A stretch of 57,975 nt of DNA from assembly GCA_019114495.1 (NCBI GenBank), contig DXFK01000181.1, positions 1 to 57,975 of the forward strand. Reading direction: 5' to 3'. Numbering within the stretch: the first letter of the stretch is position 1; every line of letters begins with the position of its first letter. Positions 15,048-22,324 of the stretch are shown one piece after another. This stretch comes from Candidatus Blautia stercoravium (lineage in GTDB: Bacteria; Bacillota; Clostridia; Lachnospirales; Lachnospiraceae). A program made the position numbers and the translations under genes. Under the pieces are notes generated by a model that was not told where the DNA came from, did not search any database, and saw nothing but the letters and a program-made list of their open reading frames with translations.

Positions 15048-16697
15048 TTGAATACCAATACCGTTGATGCGAAGATGCTTGGCAGAATGTTCCTTTCCGG
15101 GGCAAAAAATCTGGAAGCGAAAAAAGAGTGGATTAATGAATTAAACGTCTTTCCGGTTCCTGATGGAGATACCGGAACCAATATGACTCTGACGATTATG
15201 TCAGCAGCCTCTGAAGTGAGTGCGCTGTCCGATTCCAGCATGAAGTCTTTGACAAAGGCTATTTCTTCCGGCTCTTTAAGAGGTGCAAGAGGAAACTCCG
15301 GTGTTATTCTTTCTCAGCTTTTAAGAGGATTTACAAAAGTTATCGAACATTACGATACTGTAGACGCTGTTGTGTTTGCCAGAGCTTTTGAAAAGGGCGT
15401 GGAGACCGCATATAAGGCGGTTATGAAGCCAAAAGAAGGAACCATTCTGACTGTGGCAAGAGGGGCGGCAGAAAAGGCTCTGGAAATTGCCGGAGAAAGT
15501 GACAGCCTGGAAACCTTTTTTACAGATGTGATTGCAGAGGCAGAGCTGGTGCTTTCCAGAACTCCGGACATGCTTCCCGTGCTGAAGGAAGCAGGTGTAG
15601 TGGATTCCGGCGGACAGGGACTTCTGGAAGTATTAAAGGGCGCTTTTGACGGATATATGGGCAAAGAAATTGATTTGAATTTTGAAAAGCCCAAGACAGC
15701 CGTGTCAGGCAAGCCGGTTTCTGCAGAAGAAAGCAATATCAAATTCGGATACTGCACAGAGTTTATCATTATGCTGGAAAAGCAGTTTACGGAAAAAGAC
15801 GAGCACGAGTTTAAAGAATATCTGATGTCTATTGGAGATTCCCTGGTTGTGGTAGCGGACGATGAGATTGTCAAAGTCCATGTACATACCAACGACCCTG
15901 GTGAGGCAATCCAGCGGGCTCTGACGTATGGGCAGTTATCCAACATGAAGATTGACAATATGCGCCTGGAACATCACGAAAAGGTTATCAAAGAAGCAGA
16001 AAAAATGGCTGCACAGCAGGCGGCGGCAGAACCGGAAAAAGAGGTTGGTTTTATTTCCGTATCCGTGGGAGCCGGTATGGGAGAAATCTTTAAAGAACTG
16101 GGTGCAGATTACCTGATTGAAGGCGGACAGACCATGAACCCCAGCACCGAGGACGTGCTGCAGGCCATTGAACGGGTAAATGCAAAGAATATTTTCATTT
16201 TCCCAAACAATAAGAATATTATTCTGGCGGCAAACCAGGCCAGAGATTTGACAGAGGACAAAAATATCATCGTCATTCCTACCAAGACCATTCCTCAGGG
16301 AATTACAGCCCTGATTTCCTATGTACCGGATAAGACGGTAGACCAGAATACAGAGGAAATGATGGAAGCAGTGGGAAATGTAAAGACCGGTCAGATTACT
16401 TATGCTGTCCGTGATACAAAGATTGATGACAAGGAAATCCGTCAGGGAGATATTATGGGAATCGGCGACCATGGCCTTCTGGCTGTGGGAACGGGGATTG
16501 AAGACATTACTGTAGCGGCCCTACAGGAAATGACAGATGAAGATTCAGAAATTATCAGTGTATACTACGGACAGGATGTAAGCGAAGAAGATGCAGAACA
16601 TCTGGCAGAACGTCTGGAAGAACAGTATCCTGATTTTGATATTGAAATTCATAACGGCGGACAGCCAATTTACTATTATATTGTTTCTGTGGAATAA
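15048..16697 (+). CDS. DhaL/DegV-type fatty acid kinase (FakA/YloV-like)
   Basis: A 549-residue protein. Residues about 1-200 form a DhaL-type kinase domain with NVFPVPDGDTGTNM (nucleotide and Mg binding) and SLRGARGNSGVILSQLLRG. The middle and C-terminal parts form the YloV-type region that works with a DegV/FakB fatty-acid carrier. In Firmicutes this enzyme phosphorylates fatty acids held by FakB, feeding exogenous fatty acids into phospholipids. The start is TTG at 15048, nine bases after AAGGAGG; no ATG fits before the conserved MLGRMFLSGA. The neighbours yloU and recG match Bacillus order. Confidence 0.92.
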   Translation: MNTNTVDAKMLGRMFLSGAKNLEAKKEWINELNVFPVPDGDTGTNMTLTIMSAASEVSALSDSSMKSLTKAISSGSLRGARGNSGVILSQLLRGFTKVIEHYDTVDAVVFARAFEKGVETAYKAVMKPKEGTILTVARGAAEKALEIAGESDSLETFFTDVIAEAELVLSRTPDMLPVLKEAGVVDSGGQGLLEVLKGAFDGYMGKEIDLNFEKPKTAVSGKPVSAEESNIKFGYCTEFIIMLEKQFTEKDEHEFKEYLMSIGDSLVVVADDEIVKVHVHTNDPGEAIQRALTYGQLSNMKIDNMRLEHHEKVIKEAEKMAAQQAAAEPEKEVGFISVSVGAGMGEIFKELGADYLIEGGQTMNPSTEDVLQAIERVNAKNIFIFPNNKNIILAANQARDLTEDKNIIVIPTKTIPQGITALISYVPDKTVDQNTEEMMEAVGNVKTGQITYAVRDTKIDDKEIRQGDIMGIGDHGLLAVGTGIEDITVAALQEMTDEDSEIISVYYGQDVSEEDAEHLAERLEEQYPDFDIEIHNGGQPIYYYIVSVE

Positions 16698-16718
16698 ATT
16701 TTGGAACCCCCTGTAAGA

Positions 16719-16774
16719 GGACGGGGCTGCGGCACAAAGCGGTGTGTTTCATACCGTCCGTGCGGCAGCCTTTT
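16719..16774 (+). terminator. Terminator-like RNA element B (ahead of recG)
   Basis: GGCTGCGGCAC (16725-16735) pairs with GTGCGGCAGCC (16760-16770, one mismatch), followed by TTTT. Inside is CGGTGTG-TTT-CATACCG (16740-16756). GGACGG (16719-16724) can pair with CCGTCC (16754-16759), which competes with the terminator stem or forms a pseudoknot. Possible attenuator of recG. Confidence 0.6.
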
Positions 16775-16838
16775 CCTGTACGGAAAAACACAGCCGGACG
16801 GATTGTAGAGACAAAAAGACCAGTAGGAGCAGAGAAAT

Positions 16839-18896
16839 ATGAGAGAGCAGGACAGCATACGAAGCATAAAGGGAATCGGGGAAAAAACAGAAAAGCTTTT
16901 CGCAAAACTGGGAATTGTCACAGTGGGAGATTTTCTGCGATATTATCCCAGAGATTACGATGAATATAAAGAGCCGGTATCTGTATCAGAGGCAGAAGAG
17001 GGAAAGAAAACAGCCGTTCTGGGGCGGATTTCAGGAAGAGTAGGCATGAGTAATACCGGAAAAAGGACTGTAGTGACAGCTGCCTTGCGGGATGAGAGAA
17101 GCAGTCTGCAGCTAACCTGGTATAATATGCCGTTCCTTAGGAATACCCTGCGGTCAGGGGGACTTTATATTTTCCGTGGAACTGTTGTGAGAAAGGGTGG
17201 GCGGCTGACCATGGAACAGCCGGAAATCTTTGGCAGAGAGGATTACGAGGCTATGCTTCATACCCTGTATCCGGTATACAGTCTGACAAAGGGGCTGACG
17301 AATAAACTCATGGTCAAGACCATGCACCAGATTCTGGACAGCCGGGAAATTACAGCAGAATATCTGCCGGAGGAATACCGGAATCATTATCAGCTGGCAG
17401 AATATAATTATGCCTTGTCCCATACGCATTTTCCCAAAGATAAGAAGGATTTGGTCATAGGGCGCAAAAGACTGGTTTTTGATGAATTTCTGTTTTTTAT
17501 TCTGTCTGTCCGCATGATGAAAGAAAAAAATATGGATTCCCGGAATACCTTTGCCATGAAACCAGTGTGGGAGACTGAAAATGTGATAGAAAATCTGCCA
17601 TATCCTTTGACCAATGCACAGAAACGTGTTTGGAACGAGATTGAAACTAATATGATTGGACACACACTGATGTCCAGGCTGGTACAGGGAGACGTGGGAA
17701 GCGGAAAGACTATCATTGCATTTCTTTCTATGATACTGACGGCGGCAAACGGGTATCAGGCAGCTCTTATGGTGCCTACGGAAGTGCTGGCCAGACAGCA
17801 TTATGAGGAGTTGTGTAAACTGCTGGAAAAGCAGGGGCTGCCTTTTGAAGCCGTGCTTCTTACAGGCTCTCATACAGCCAAGGAAAAAAGGGAACGATAT
17901 GAAAAAATTGTATCCGGAGCAGCACGTCTTGTTGTAGGAACTCATGCTTTGATTCAGGAAAAGGTCATTTATAAAAATCTGGCCCTCGTAATTACAGATG
18001 AACAGCACCGCTTTGGAGTCGGACAGAGAGAAGATTTGTCGAAAAAAGGAACAAAGCCCCATGTTCTGGTGATGAGCGCTACGCCTATTCCCAGAACGTT
18101 GGCTATTATTCTCTACGGTGACCTGGACATTTCTGTTATGGATGAACTTCCCGCAAAAAGACTTCCCATTAAGAATTGTGTAGTGGATACATCCTACCGG
18201 CCAAAAGCATACAGTTTTATTCAAAAACAGGTACAGGAGGGGCGGCAGGTCTATGTTATCTGTCCTATGGTAGAAGAAAGTGAGGGGCTGGAAGCGGAAA
18301 ATGTACTGGATTACAGCCAGAAATTAAAAGAAGCGCTTCCCGGAAATATTCAGGTGACTTATCTCCACGGGAGAATGAAAGCAGCAGAAAAAAACAGAAT
18401 TATGGAACAGTTTGCCGCCAATGAAATTCAGGTGCTGGTGTCTACCACGGTTATTGAGGTAGGAGTCAATGTACCCAATGCTACCGTGATGATGGTGGAA
18501 AATGCAGAACGCTTTGGGCTTGCACAGCTTCATCAGCTTCGCGGCCGGGTAGGGCGAGGAGAACACCAGTCCTACTGTATTTTTGTACAGGGAGGCAAAG
18601 ACGCAGAGACCAAGGAACGATTGGAAATTCTGGTAAAGTCCAATGATGGCTTCTATATTGCAGGGGAAGATTTAAGGCTGAGAGGACCGGGAGATTTGTT
18701 TGGAATTCGGCAAAGCGGTCTTTTGGAATTCCGGCTTGCAGATATCTTTCAGGATGCAGAGATTTTAAAGGAAGCCAGTGAAGCTGTAGGTTCTATTCTG
18801 ACACTGGACAGGGATTTATCTCTTCCGCAGAATGCCCGTCTTAGGGAATGTCTGCAGTCCTATACGAAAAATCGAATAGAAACACCGGGCTTGTGA
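16839..18896 (+). CDS. recG: ATP-dependent DNA helicase RecG
   Basis: A 685-residue helicase that remodels stalled forks and Holliday junctions. The N-terminal wedge OB domain (about 60-160) is followed by the helicase core: Walker A GDVGSGKT (about residue 285), DEQH box in ITDEQHRFG, SATPIPRTLA, and the C-terminal LHQLRGRVGRG and LRGPGDLFG. Length is normal. AGGAGC lies a few bases before the ATG. A terminator-like element precedes it. It completes the yloU-yloV-recG cluster. Confidence 0.97.
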   Translation: MREQDSIRSIKGIGEKTEKLFAKLGIVTVGDFLRYYPRDYDEYKEPVSVSEAEEGKKTAVLGRISGRVGMSNTGKRTVVTAALRDERSSLQLTWYNMPFLRNTLRSGGLYIFRGTVVRKGGRLTMEQPEIFGREDYEAMLHTLYPVYSLTKGLTNKLMVKTMHQILDSREITAEYLPEEYRNHYQLAEYNYALSHTHFPKDKKDLVIGRKRLVFDEFLFFILSVRMMKEKNMDSRNTFAMKPVWETENVIENLPYPLTNAQKRVWNEIETNMIGHTLMSRLVQGDVGSGKTIIAFLSMILTAANGYQAALMVPTEVLARQHYEELCKLLEKQGLPFEAVLLTGSHTAKEKRERYEKIVSGAARLVVGTHALIQEKVIYKNLALVITDEQHRFGVGQREDLSKKGTKPHVLVMSATPIPRTLAIILYGDLDISVMDELPAKRLPIKNCVVDTSYRPKAYSFIQKQVQEGRQVYVICPMVEESEGLEAENVLDYSQKLKEALPGNIQVTYLHGRMKAAEKNRIMEQFAANEIQVLVSTTVIEVGVNVPNATVMMVENAERFGLAQLHQLRGRVGRGEHQSYCIFVQGGKDAETKERLEILVKSNDGFYIAGEDLRLRGPGDLFGIRQSGLLEFRLADIFQDAEILKEASEAVGSILTLDRDLSLPQNARLRECLQSYTKNRIETPGL

Positions 18897-18944
18897 CAAA
18901 TGGGGGAAGGTGTTTTGATATAAAAAATGTTTTGCCATAAAAAC

Positions 18945-18973
18945 TTGAAAGTTTTCAGGAAAAGAGGTATCAT
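18945..18973 (+). promoter_or_regulatory. Promoter for the DUF6465 gene
   Basis: TTGAAA (18945-18950), 17 bases, TATCAT (18968-18973), about 40 bases before the ATG. Confidence 0.65.
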
Positions 18974-19017
18974 AAACAGGACATTTAAAGTTGCAAGTGA
19001 CAAAGGAGGAGATAGAA

Positions 19018-19425
19018 ATGTCAGTTAGAAAGACAACCACAAAGGCTGCAGCAGAGGCTGCCGCTGTAAAGACGACTCCAGCGAAGACAGAAGAAACAAA
19101 AACTGAAACAGCTGCAAAGAAAGCGCCGGTAAAAAGAGGGGCTGCAAAGAAGGAAGCAGCTGCGAAAAAAGCAACTGCCACAAAGACAACAACTGCAAAG
19201 ACAACACCGGCTGCTGCAAAGGAAATCGTATTTTTACAGTTTGCAGGAAAAGAACTGGATATGGAAACCATCAAGGCAAATGTGAGAAAAGCATGGGCGG
19301 CAGAGACGGGAAAAAAAGAAAGTGACATCAAAGACATACAGATTTATGTAAAACCGGAAGAAAACGCTGCTTACTATGTGGTAAATGGTGAATTCGTAGA
19401 AGGTGGAAGAAAAATAGACTTATAA
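19018..19425 (+). CDS. DUF6465 family protein with a Lys/Ala/Thr-rich tail
   Basis: A 135-residue protein. Residues about 1-65 are a low-complexity Ala/Lys/Thr stretch (repeats of the KTT and AAKK kind), resembling histone-H1-like tails. The rest (about 68-135) is a compact domain, FLQFAGKELDMETI to the end, recalling DUF6465. The function is unknown; a nucleic-acid-binding role is only suggested by the basic tail. GGAGGAGAT lies ahead of the ATG at 19018. Its last six bases overlap the last six of the convergent toxin gene, and its terminator lies inside that gene. Confidence 0.8.
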   Translation: MSVRKTTTKAAAEAAAVKTTPAKTEETKTETAAKKAPVKRGAAKKEAAAKKATATKTTTAKTTPAAAKEIVFLQFAGKELDMETIKANVRKAWAAETGKKESDIKDIQIYVKPEENAAYYVVNGEFVEGGRKIDL

Positions 19426-19992
19426 GACGGACTTTTTTGAAACATGGAGAGAACTTCTTTTATGATTTGTTGTAAAAGAGGTTCTTTTTTTCTGGACTTC
19501 CTGCTGTTCTTCTTTCAGAAGCTGCTTTTCGATGGAGAGTACGTCGGGGAAAATAAGAGAAGTGTTGCCCCGGCGAAGTTGTTCTATAACTTCACGGGCG
19601 TATTTCAGAAGCTGGCGCTGGGTTTTGCGGGAAAGCTGTACAGGGTTTTGGGAGGCGGAATCTATGTATTCCATGGTGATGTAGCGTCTGGTGACCGGAC
19701 ACATATTCTGAATCAGGAAGGCTTTTTCATGTCCCAGCACCTGGCCGAATACAATGGTATTGCACCGTTGGTAACGGGCTAGTTTGCTTTTGTATACTTT
19801 TCGGAATTTGGACACTTGGGAAGAAAAAGGAATGAACCAGTAGAGCTCCGGGTGCTGTCTATCCTGAAAAGCACAGTAGCAGGGGCGGTTGTGGCTCTTT
19901 TCTTTTGTGGATTCTTTGTTTCTCATTAGGTATCGGTCGTGAAAATTTTGAAAATACTCGTCTGAAATGAAATAGAAATGATGATTTTTCAT
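19420..19992 (-). CDS. Type III toxin-antitoxin endoribonuclease, ToxN/AbiQ/CptN-like
   Basis: A 190-residue protein with the pattern of ToxN/AbiQ RNases: FYFISDEYFQNF at the start, RPCYCAFQ, then LYWFIPFSSQVSKFRK, the central CNTIVFGQVLGHEKAFLIQN, CPVT, and the closing SLIFPDVLSIEKQL. Such toxins cut mRNA and are held inactive by a repeat RNA made by the same locus; they act in phage defence or plasmid maintenance. I chose ATG at 19992, with AGGAGA upstream; a longer reading from 20187 would translate the antitoxin repeats. The last 20-odd residues are basic. It is convergent with the DUF6465 gene and overlaps its terminator. No intrinsic terminator is visible between repeats and toxin. It lies in a core region and may have been acquired. 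Confidence 0.88.
   Translation of the reverse strand: MKNHHFYFISDEYFQNFHDRYLMRNKESTKEKSHNRPCYCAFQDRQHPELYWFIPFSSQVSKFRKVYKSKLARYQRCNTIVFGQVLGHEKAFLIQNMCPVTRRYITMEYIDSASQNPVQLSRKTQRQLLKYAREVIEQLRRGNTSLIFPDVLSIEKQLLKEEQQEVQKKRTSFTTNHKRSSLHVSKKSVL
19450..19491 (+). terminator. Terminator of the DUF6465 gene, inside the toxin 3' end
   Basis: AGAACTTCTTTT (19450-19461) pairs with AAAAGAGGTTCT (19474-19485, one G-U) followed by TTTTTT. It lies in the coding sequence of the convergent toxin gene. Confidence 0.8.
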
Positions 19993-20054
19993 AGATTCTC
20001 CTAAGATTTGATTGGGTTGATATGATTTTGGATATGCTTTAAGAAGGGGCTGTA

Positions 20055-20146
20055 TTTGAGCCTGGTTATCTTTTGGTTGCATACCAGGAAGCAACGGACA
20101 TTTGAGCCCGGGTATCTTTTCGTTGCGTACCGGGAAGCAACAAACA
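20055..20146 (-). repeat. Two tandem 46-base direct repeats of the antitoxin
   Basis: Copies 20055-20100 and 20101-20146 agree at 39 of 46 positions by eye. A degenerate third start (TTTGAAAGGG) follows at 20147. The T/C change at 20063 versus 20109 is matched by A/G at 20086 versus 20132. Confidence 0.92.
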
Positions 20147-20172
20147 TTTGAAAGGGAAACGTATGTTTTGTA
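20055..20172 (-). ncRNA. Type III antitoxin RNA (repeat pseudoknots)
   Basis: Transcript predicted from the promoter at 20179-20207. It begins with about 26 bases of leader and then two 46-base repeats (20146-20101 and 20100-20055). In each copy GTTGC and GCAAC form stem 1, and CCCGG/CCGGG or CCTGG/CCAGG form stem 2 in an interleaved H-type pseudoknot, with an A-rich loop (AAAAGA). An AAAU stands at each repeat boundary. This is the ToxI/CptI type of antitoxin RNA, which binds and inhibits the toxin encoded just downstream. Confidence 0.85.
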
Positions 20173-20178
20173 TTTCCT

Positions 20179-20207
20179 ATCATACACCCCTGAAAAAGAA
20201 ATGTCCA
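20179..20207 (-). promoter_or_regulatory. Promoter of the toxin-antitoxin locus
   Basis: On the minus strand TGGACA (20207-20202), 17 bases, TATGAT (20184-20179). It places the RNA start at about 20172, just ahead of the repeats. Confidence 0.8.
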
Positions 20208-20234
20208 GAGGAAAATGTTGGAAAATTGTACAAA

Positions 20235-20265
20235 GAAAAGAGGACTTGTAAAAAGCCCTCTTTTC
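20235..20265 (-). terminator. Terminator of the SASP gene
   Basis: GAAAAGAGG (20235-20243) and CCTCTTTTC (20257-20265) form a perfect 9-base stem. The minus strand continues TTTGTACAATTTT. Confidence 0.65.
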
Positions 20266-20288
20266 CGTGAAAGCAGGAATGGTTCTTT

Positions 20289-20519
20289 TTAGTACTGCTG
20301 TGTAGAGCCGCTTCCGCTCATCTGTCTTTCCTGTGCTTCAATCATTTTTTTCACCATATAACCGCCTACGGAACCGTTCTGTTTGGAAGTCAGGTTTCCG
20401 TTGTATCCGTCTGTAAGAGGTACACCTAATTCGTTGGCCACTTCATATTTAAAACGGTTTAAGGCTCCTTTTGCTTCGGGTACAACTGCTCTGTTTGAAG
20501 AAGAATTGTTGTTAGACAT
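20289..20519 (-). CDS. Alpha/beta-type small acid-soluble spore protein
   Basis: A 76-residue SASP that coats spore DNA and protects it from damage. The two conserved blocks are present: RFKYEVANELGVPL, with the Glu-containing germination-protease site close by, and NGSVGGYMVKKMIEAQERQM. The N-terminus is Asn/Ser-rich. GGAGG lies before the ATG. A sigma-G-like promoter is seen upstream at 20561-20587, consistent with expression in the forespore. It is strong evidence that the organism makes spores. Confidence 0.95.
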   Translation of the reverse strand: MSNNNSSSNRAVVPEAKGALNRFKYEVANELGVPLTDGYNGNLTSKQNGSVGGYMVKKMIEAQERQMSGSGSTQQY

Positions 20520-20560
20520 TTTTTGTTCCTCCTTTGAAATATGATTTTGTGTTACAATCC

Positions 20561-20587
20561 TATTATGTGAATTTGAAAAGATTTTAC
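20561..20587 (-). promoter_or_regulatory. Sigma-G-like promoter for the SASP gene
   Basis: On the minus strand CATAATA (20567-20561) fits the sigma F/G -10 (CATWHTA); GTAAA (20587-20583) is an imperfect -35 at 15 bases. The rest of the 307-base gap to mgsA holds AT-rich sequence and the mgsA promoter. Confidence 0.5.
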
Positions 20588-20721
20588 CCTAGAAGTTCTT
20601 TCAAGTTTTGACAAATTTTGTGAATTGTATTACAATATGAAATCGAGTTTCATAATCAGAGCATTTATAGAGCGGAAAAGTATCGGATTTTGTAAAAAAT
20701 GTATAAATGACTAAAAAATAA

Positions 20722-20750
20722 TTGCAAAAAGTTGGTGTTTTTGCTATAAT
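20722..20750 (+). promoter_or_regulatory. Promoter for mgsA
   Basis: TTGCAA (20722-20727), 17 bases, TATAAT (20745-20750). A leader of about 70 bases follows, with CTCTG and CAGAG able to form a short stem. Confidence 0.75.
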
Positions 20751-20826
20751 GACTCTGGACTACAATACCGGGCGGCAGAGAACCCTGTAATTGTTGTTAT
20801 TATAAAAAAAATAAGGATTGATGTAG

Positions 20827-21219
20827 ATGAACGTTGGGATTATAGCACATAACAGTAAAAAAGCCCTGATTGAAGATTTTTGTATTGCGTATAAAAACAT
20901 ATTGGCAAAACATGAAATCTATGCTACAGGAACTACAGGAAGGCGTATCGAAGAAGCTGCAAATCTTCGGGTTCACAAATTCCTTCCGGGAAGTATGGGC
21001 GGAGACAAACAGTTTACGGAAATGATTGAGCGCAGCGATATTGATATGGTAATCTTTTTCTACAATCCGGCTATGATAGATGCAAAAGAGCCGGACGTAT
21101 ATCAGATTTCCAGATGCTGCGACCAGTATAACATTCCCATTGCAACCAATATTGCAACTGCAGAGTCCCTGATTCTGGGACTGGACCAGGGCGATTTGGA
21201 TTATCGCCTGAATCGTTAA
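20827..21219 (+). CDS. mgsA: Methylglyoxal synthase
   Basis: A 130-residue enzyme that turns dihydroxyacetone phosphate into methylglyoxal and phosphate, a bypass used when phosphorylated sugars build up. Family landmarks are IAHNSKKALIEDF at the start, ATGTTGRR, PGSMGGDKQ, DMVIFFYNP (with the conserved Asp) and IPIATNIATAE. Length is normal. AAGGATTGATGTAG lies ahead of the ATG, a modest ribosome site. It has a strong promoter and is followed 29 bases later by rsmD. Confidence 0.95.
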   Translation: MNVGIIAHNSKKALIEDFCIAYKNILAKHEIYATGTTGRRIEEAANLRVHKFLPGSMGGDKQFTEMIERSDIDMVIFFYNPAMIDAKEPDVYQISRCCDQYNIPIATNIATAESLILGLDQGDLDYRLNR

Positions 21220-21248
21220 AAGTGATACGTTAAAAAAGGACAGAAGAT

Positions 21249-21806
21249 ATGAGAGTAATTGCAGGCAGTGCAAAAAGTATGCCGCTTAAAACCATTCCGG
21301 GCCTAGAAACCCGGCCCACCACAGACCGTATTAAAGAGACGCTGTTTAATATGCTGCAGCCTTATCTTTGCCAGTGCAGATTTCTGGATATTTTTGCAGG
21401 CAGTGGGGGCATTGGGATTGAGGCTTTAAGCAGGGGGGCAGACTTTTGTGCCTTTATTGAAAAAAACAGAAGAGCAGCAGCCGTTATAGAGGAAAATCTG
21501 AAATTTACCAGGCTTGCATCCAAAGCTCAGGTATACAGCCAGGACGTTTTTGGTGTCCTGGCTTCTCTGCAGGAGGCGAAGCCTTTTGACTGTATTTTTA
21601 TGGACCCTCCCTATGACAGGGGGCTGGAGAAGCAGGTGCTGGAGCAGCTGCGCGGGGCCGCCTGTGTGGACAAGAACACACGGATTATTGTGGAGGCTTC
21701 TCTTTCTACAAAATTCGATTATCTGGAAGAGTACGGATTTTTCACGGAAAAAGTGAAACAGTATAAGACAAATCAGCATGTTTTCATAAGAAAGGCACTA
21801 AAATGA
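21249..21806 (+). CDS. rsmD: 16S rRNA (guanine966-N2)-methyltransferase RsmD
   Basis: A 185-residue SAM-dependent methylase of 16S rRNA. It opens [13 protein letters not shown], followed by [17 protein letters not shown], the SAM loop [14 protein letters not shown], and the catalytic MDPPY. The gene precedes coaD with a four-base overlap (ATGA at 21803), and ylbJ lies beyond, the same order as in Bacillus (ylbH-coaD-ylbJ). Confidence 0.95.
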   Translation: MRVIAGSAKSMPLKTIPGLETRPTTDRIKETLFNMLQPYLCQCRFLDIFAGSGGIGIEALSRGADFCAFIEKNRRAAAVIEENLKFTRLASKAQVYSQDVFGVLASLQEAKPFDCIFMDPPYDRGLEKQVLEQLRGAACVDKNTRIIVEASLSTKFDYLEEYGFFTEKVKQYKTNQHVFIRKALK

Positions 21807-22312
21807 CGAGAGCAATTTATCCGGGAAGCTTTGACCCGGCGACCTATGGACATTTAGATATTATAAAAAGGGCGGCAGAGCTTTTCGACGAGGTAATTGT
21901 GGCAGTTTTGAATAATTCTGCAAAAAGTCCGTTGTTTTCTGTTGCGGAACGTGTTAATATATTAGAGTATATAACGAGAGACATACCAAATGTAAAGGTG
22001 CAGTCTTTCGACGGTTTGTCCGTGAATTTTGCACGGAGCTGCGAAGCAAAGGTTATTATCCGCGGTCTGCGGGCAATTACAGATTTTGAATATGAACTGC
22101 AGATGGCGCAGACAAACCGGGTACTGGCAATGGATATCGACACCATGTTTTTGACTACCAGTCTCCAGTATGCCTATTTAAGTTCCACCACTGTAAAGGA
22201 AGCAGCTTCTTTTGGTGCCGATATTTCCAAATTTGTGCCGGAATATGTGGCGCAGAGGGTGGAAGAAAAATACAGAAACAGACATTCGAAAAAACAGAAT
22301 GAGATACGATAA
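21803..22312 (+). CDS. coaD: Phosphopantetheine adenylyltransferase
   Basis: A 169-residue enzyme of coenzyme A synthesis, joining ATP and 4'-phosphopantetheine to dephospho-CoA. The nucleotidyltransferase motif is clear: [16 protein letters not shown] with a (H/T)xGH site (TYGH), NKSAKSP-like loop (NNSAKSPLF), [16 protein letters not shown], and YLSSTTVKE. Length is normal. It overlaps rsmD by four bases. Confidence 0.96.
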   Translation: MTRAIYPGSFDPATYGHLDIIKRAAELFDEVIVAVLNNSAKSPLFSVAERVNILEYITRDIPNVKVQSFDGLSVNFARSCEAKVIIRGLRAITDFEYELQMAQTNRVLAMDIDTMFLTTSLQYAYLSSTTVKEAASFGADISKFVPEYVAQRVEEKYRNRHSKKQNEIR

Positions 22313-22324
22313 GGAGAATTGAGA

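Noticed and set aside
20041-20160. Tandem repeats considered as a CRISPR array or a sporulation-related repeat
   Set aside because: There are only two copies directly abutting with no spacers, and they fold as pseudoknots ahead of a toxin gene, so an antitoxin RNA fits better.
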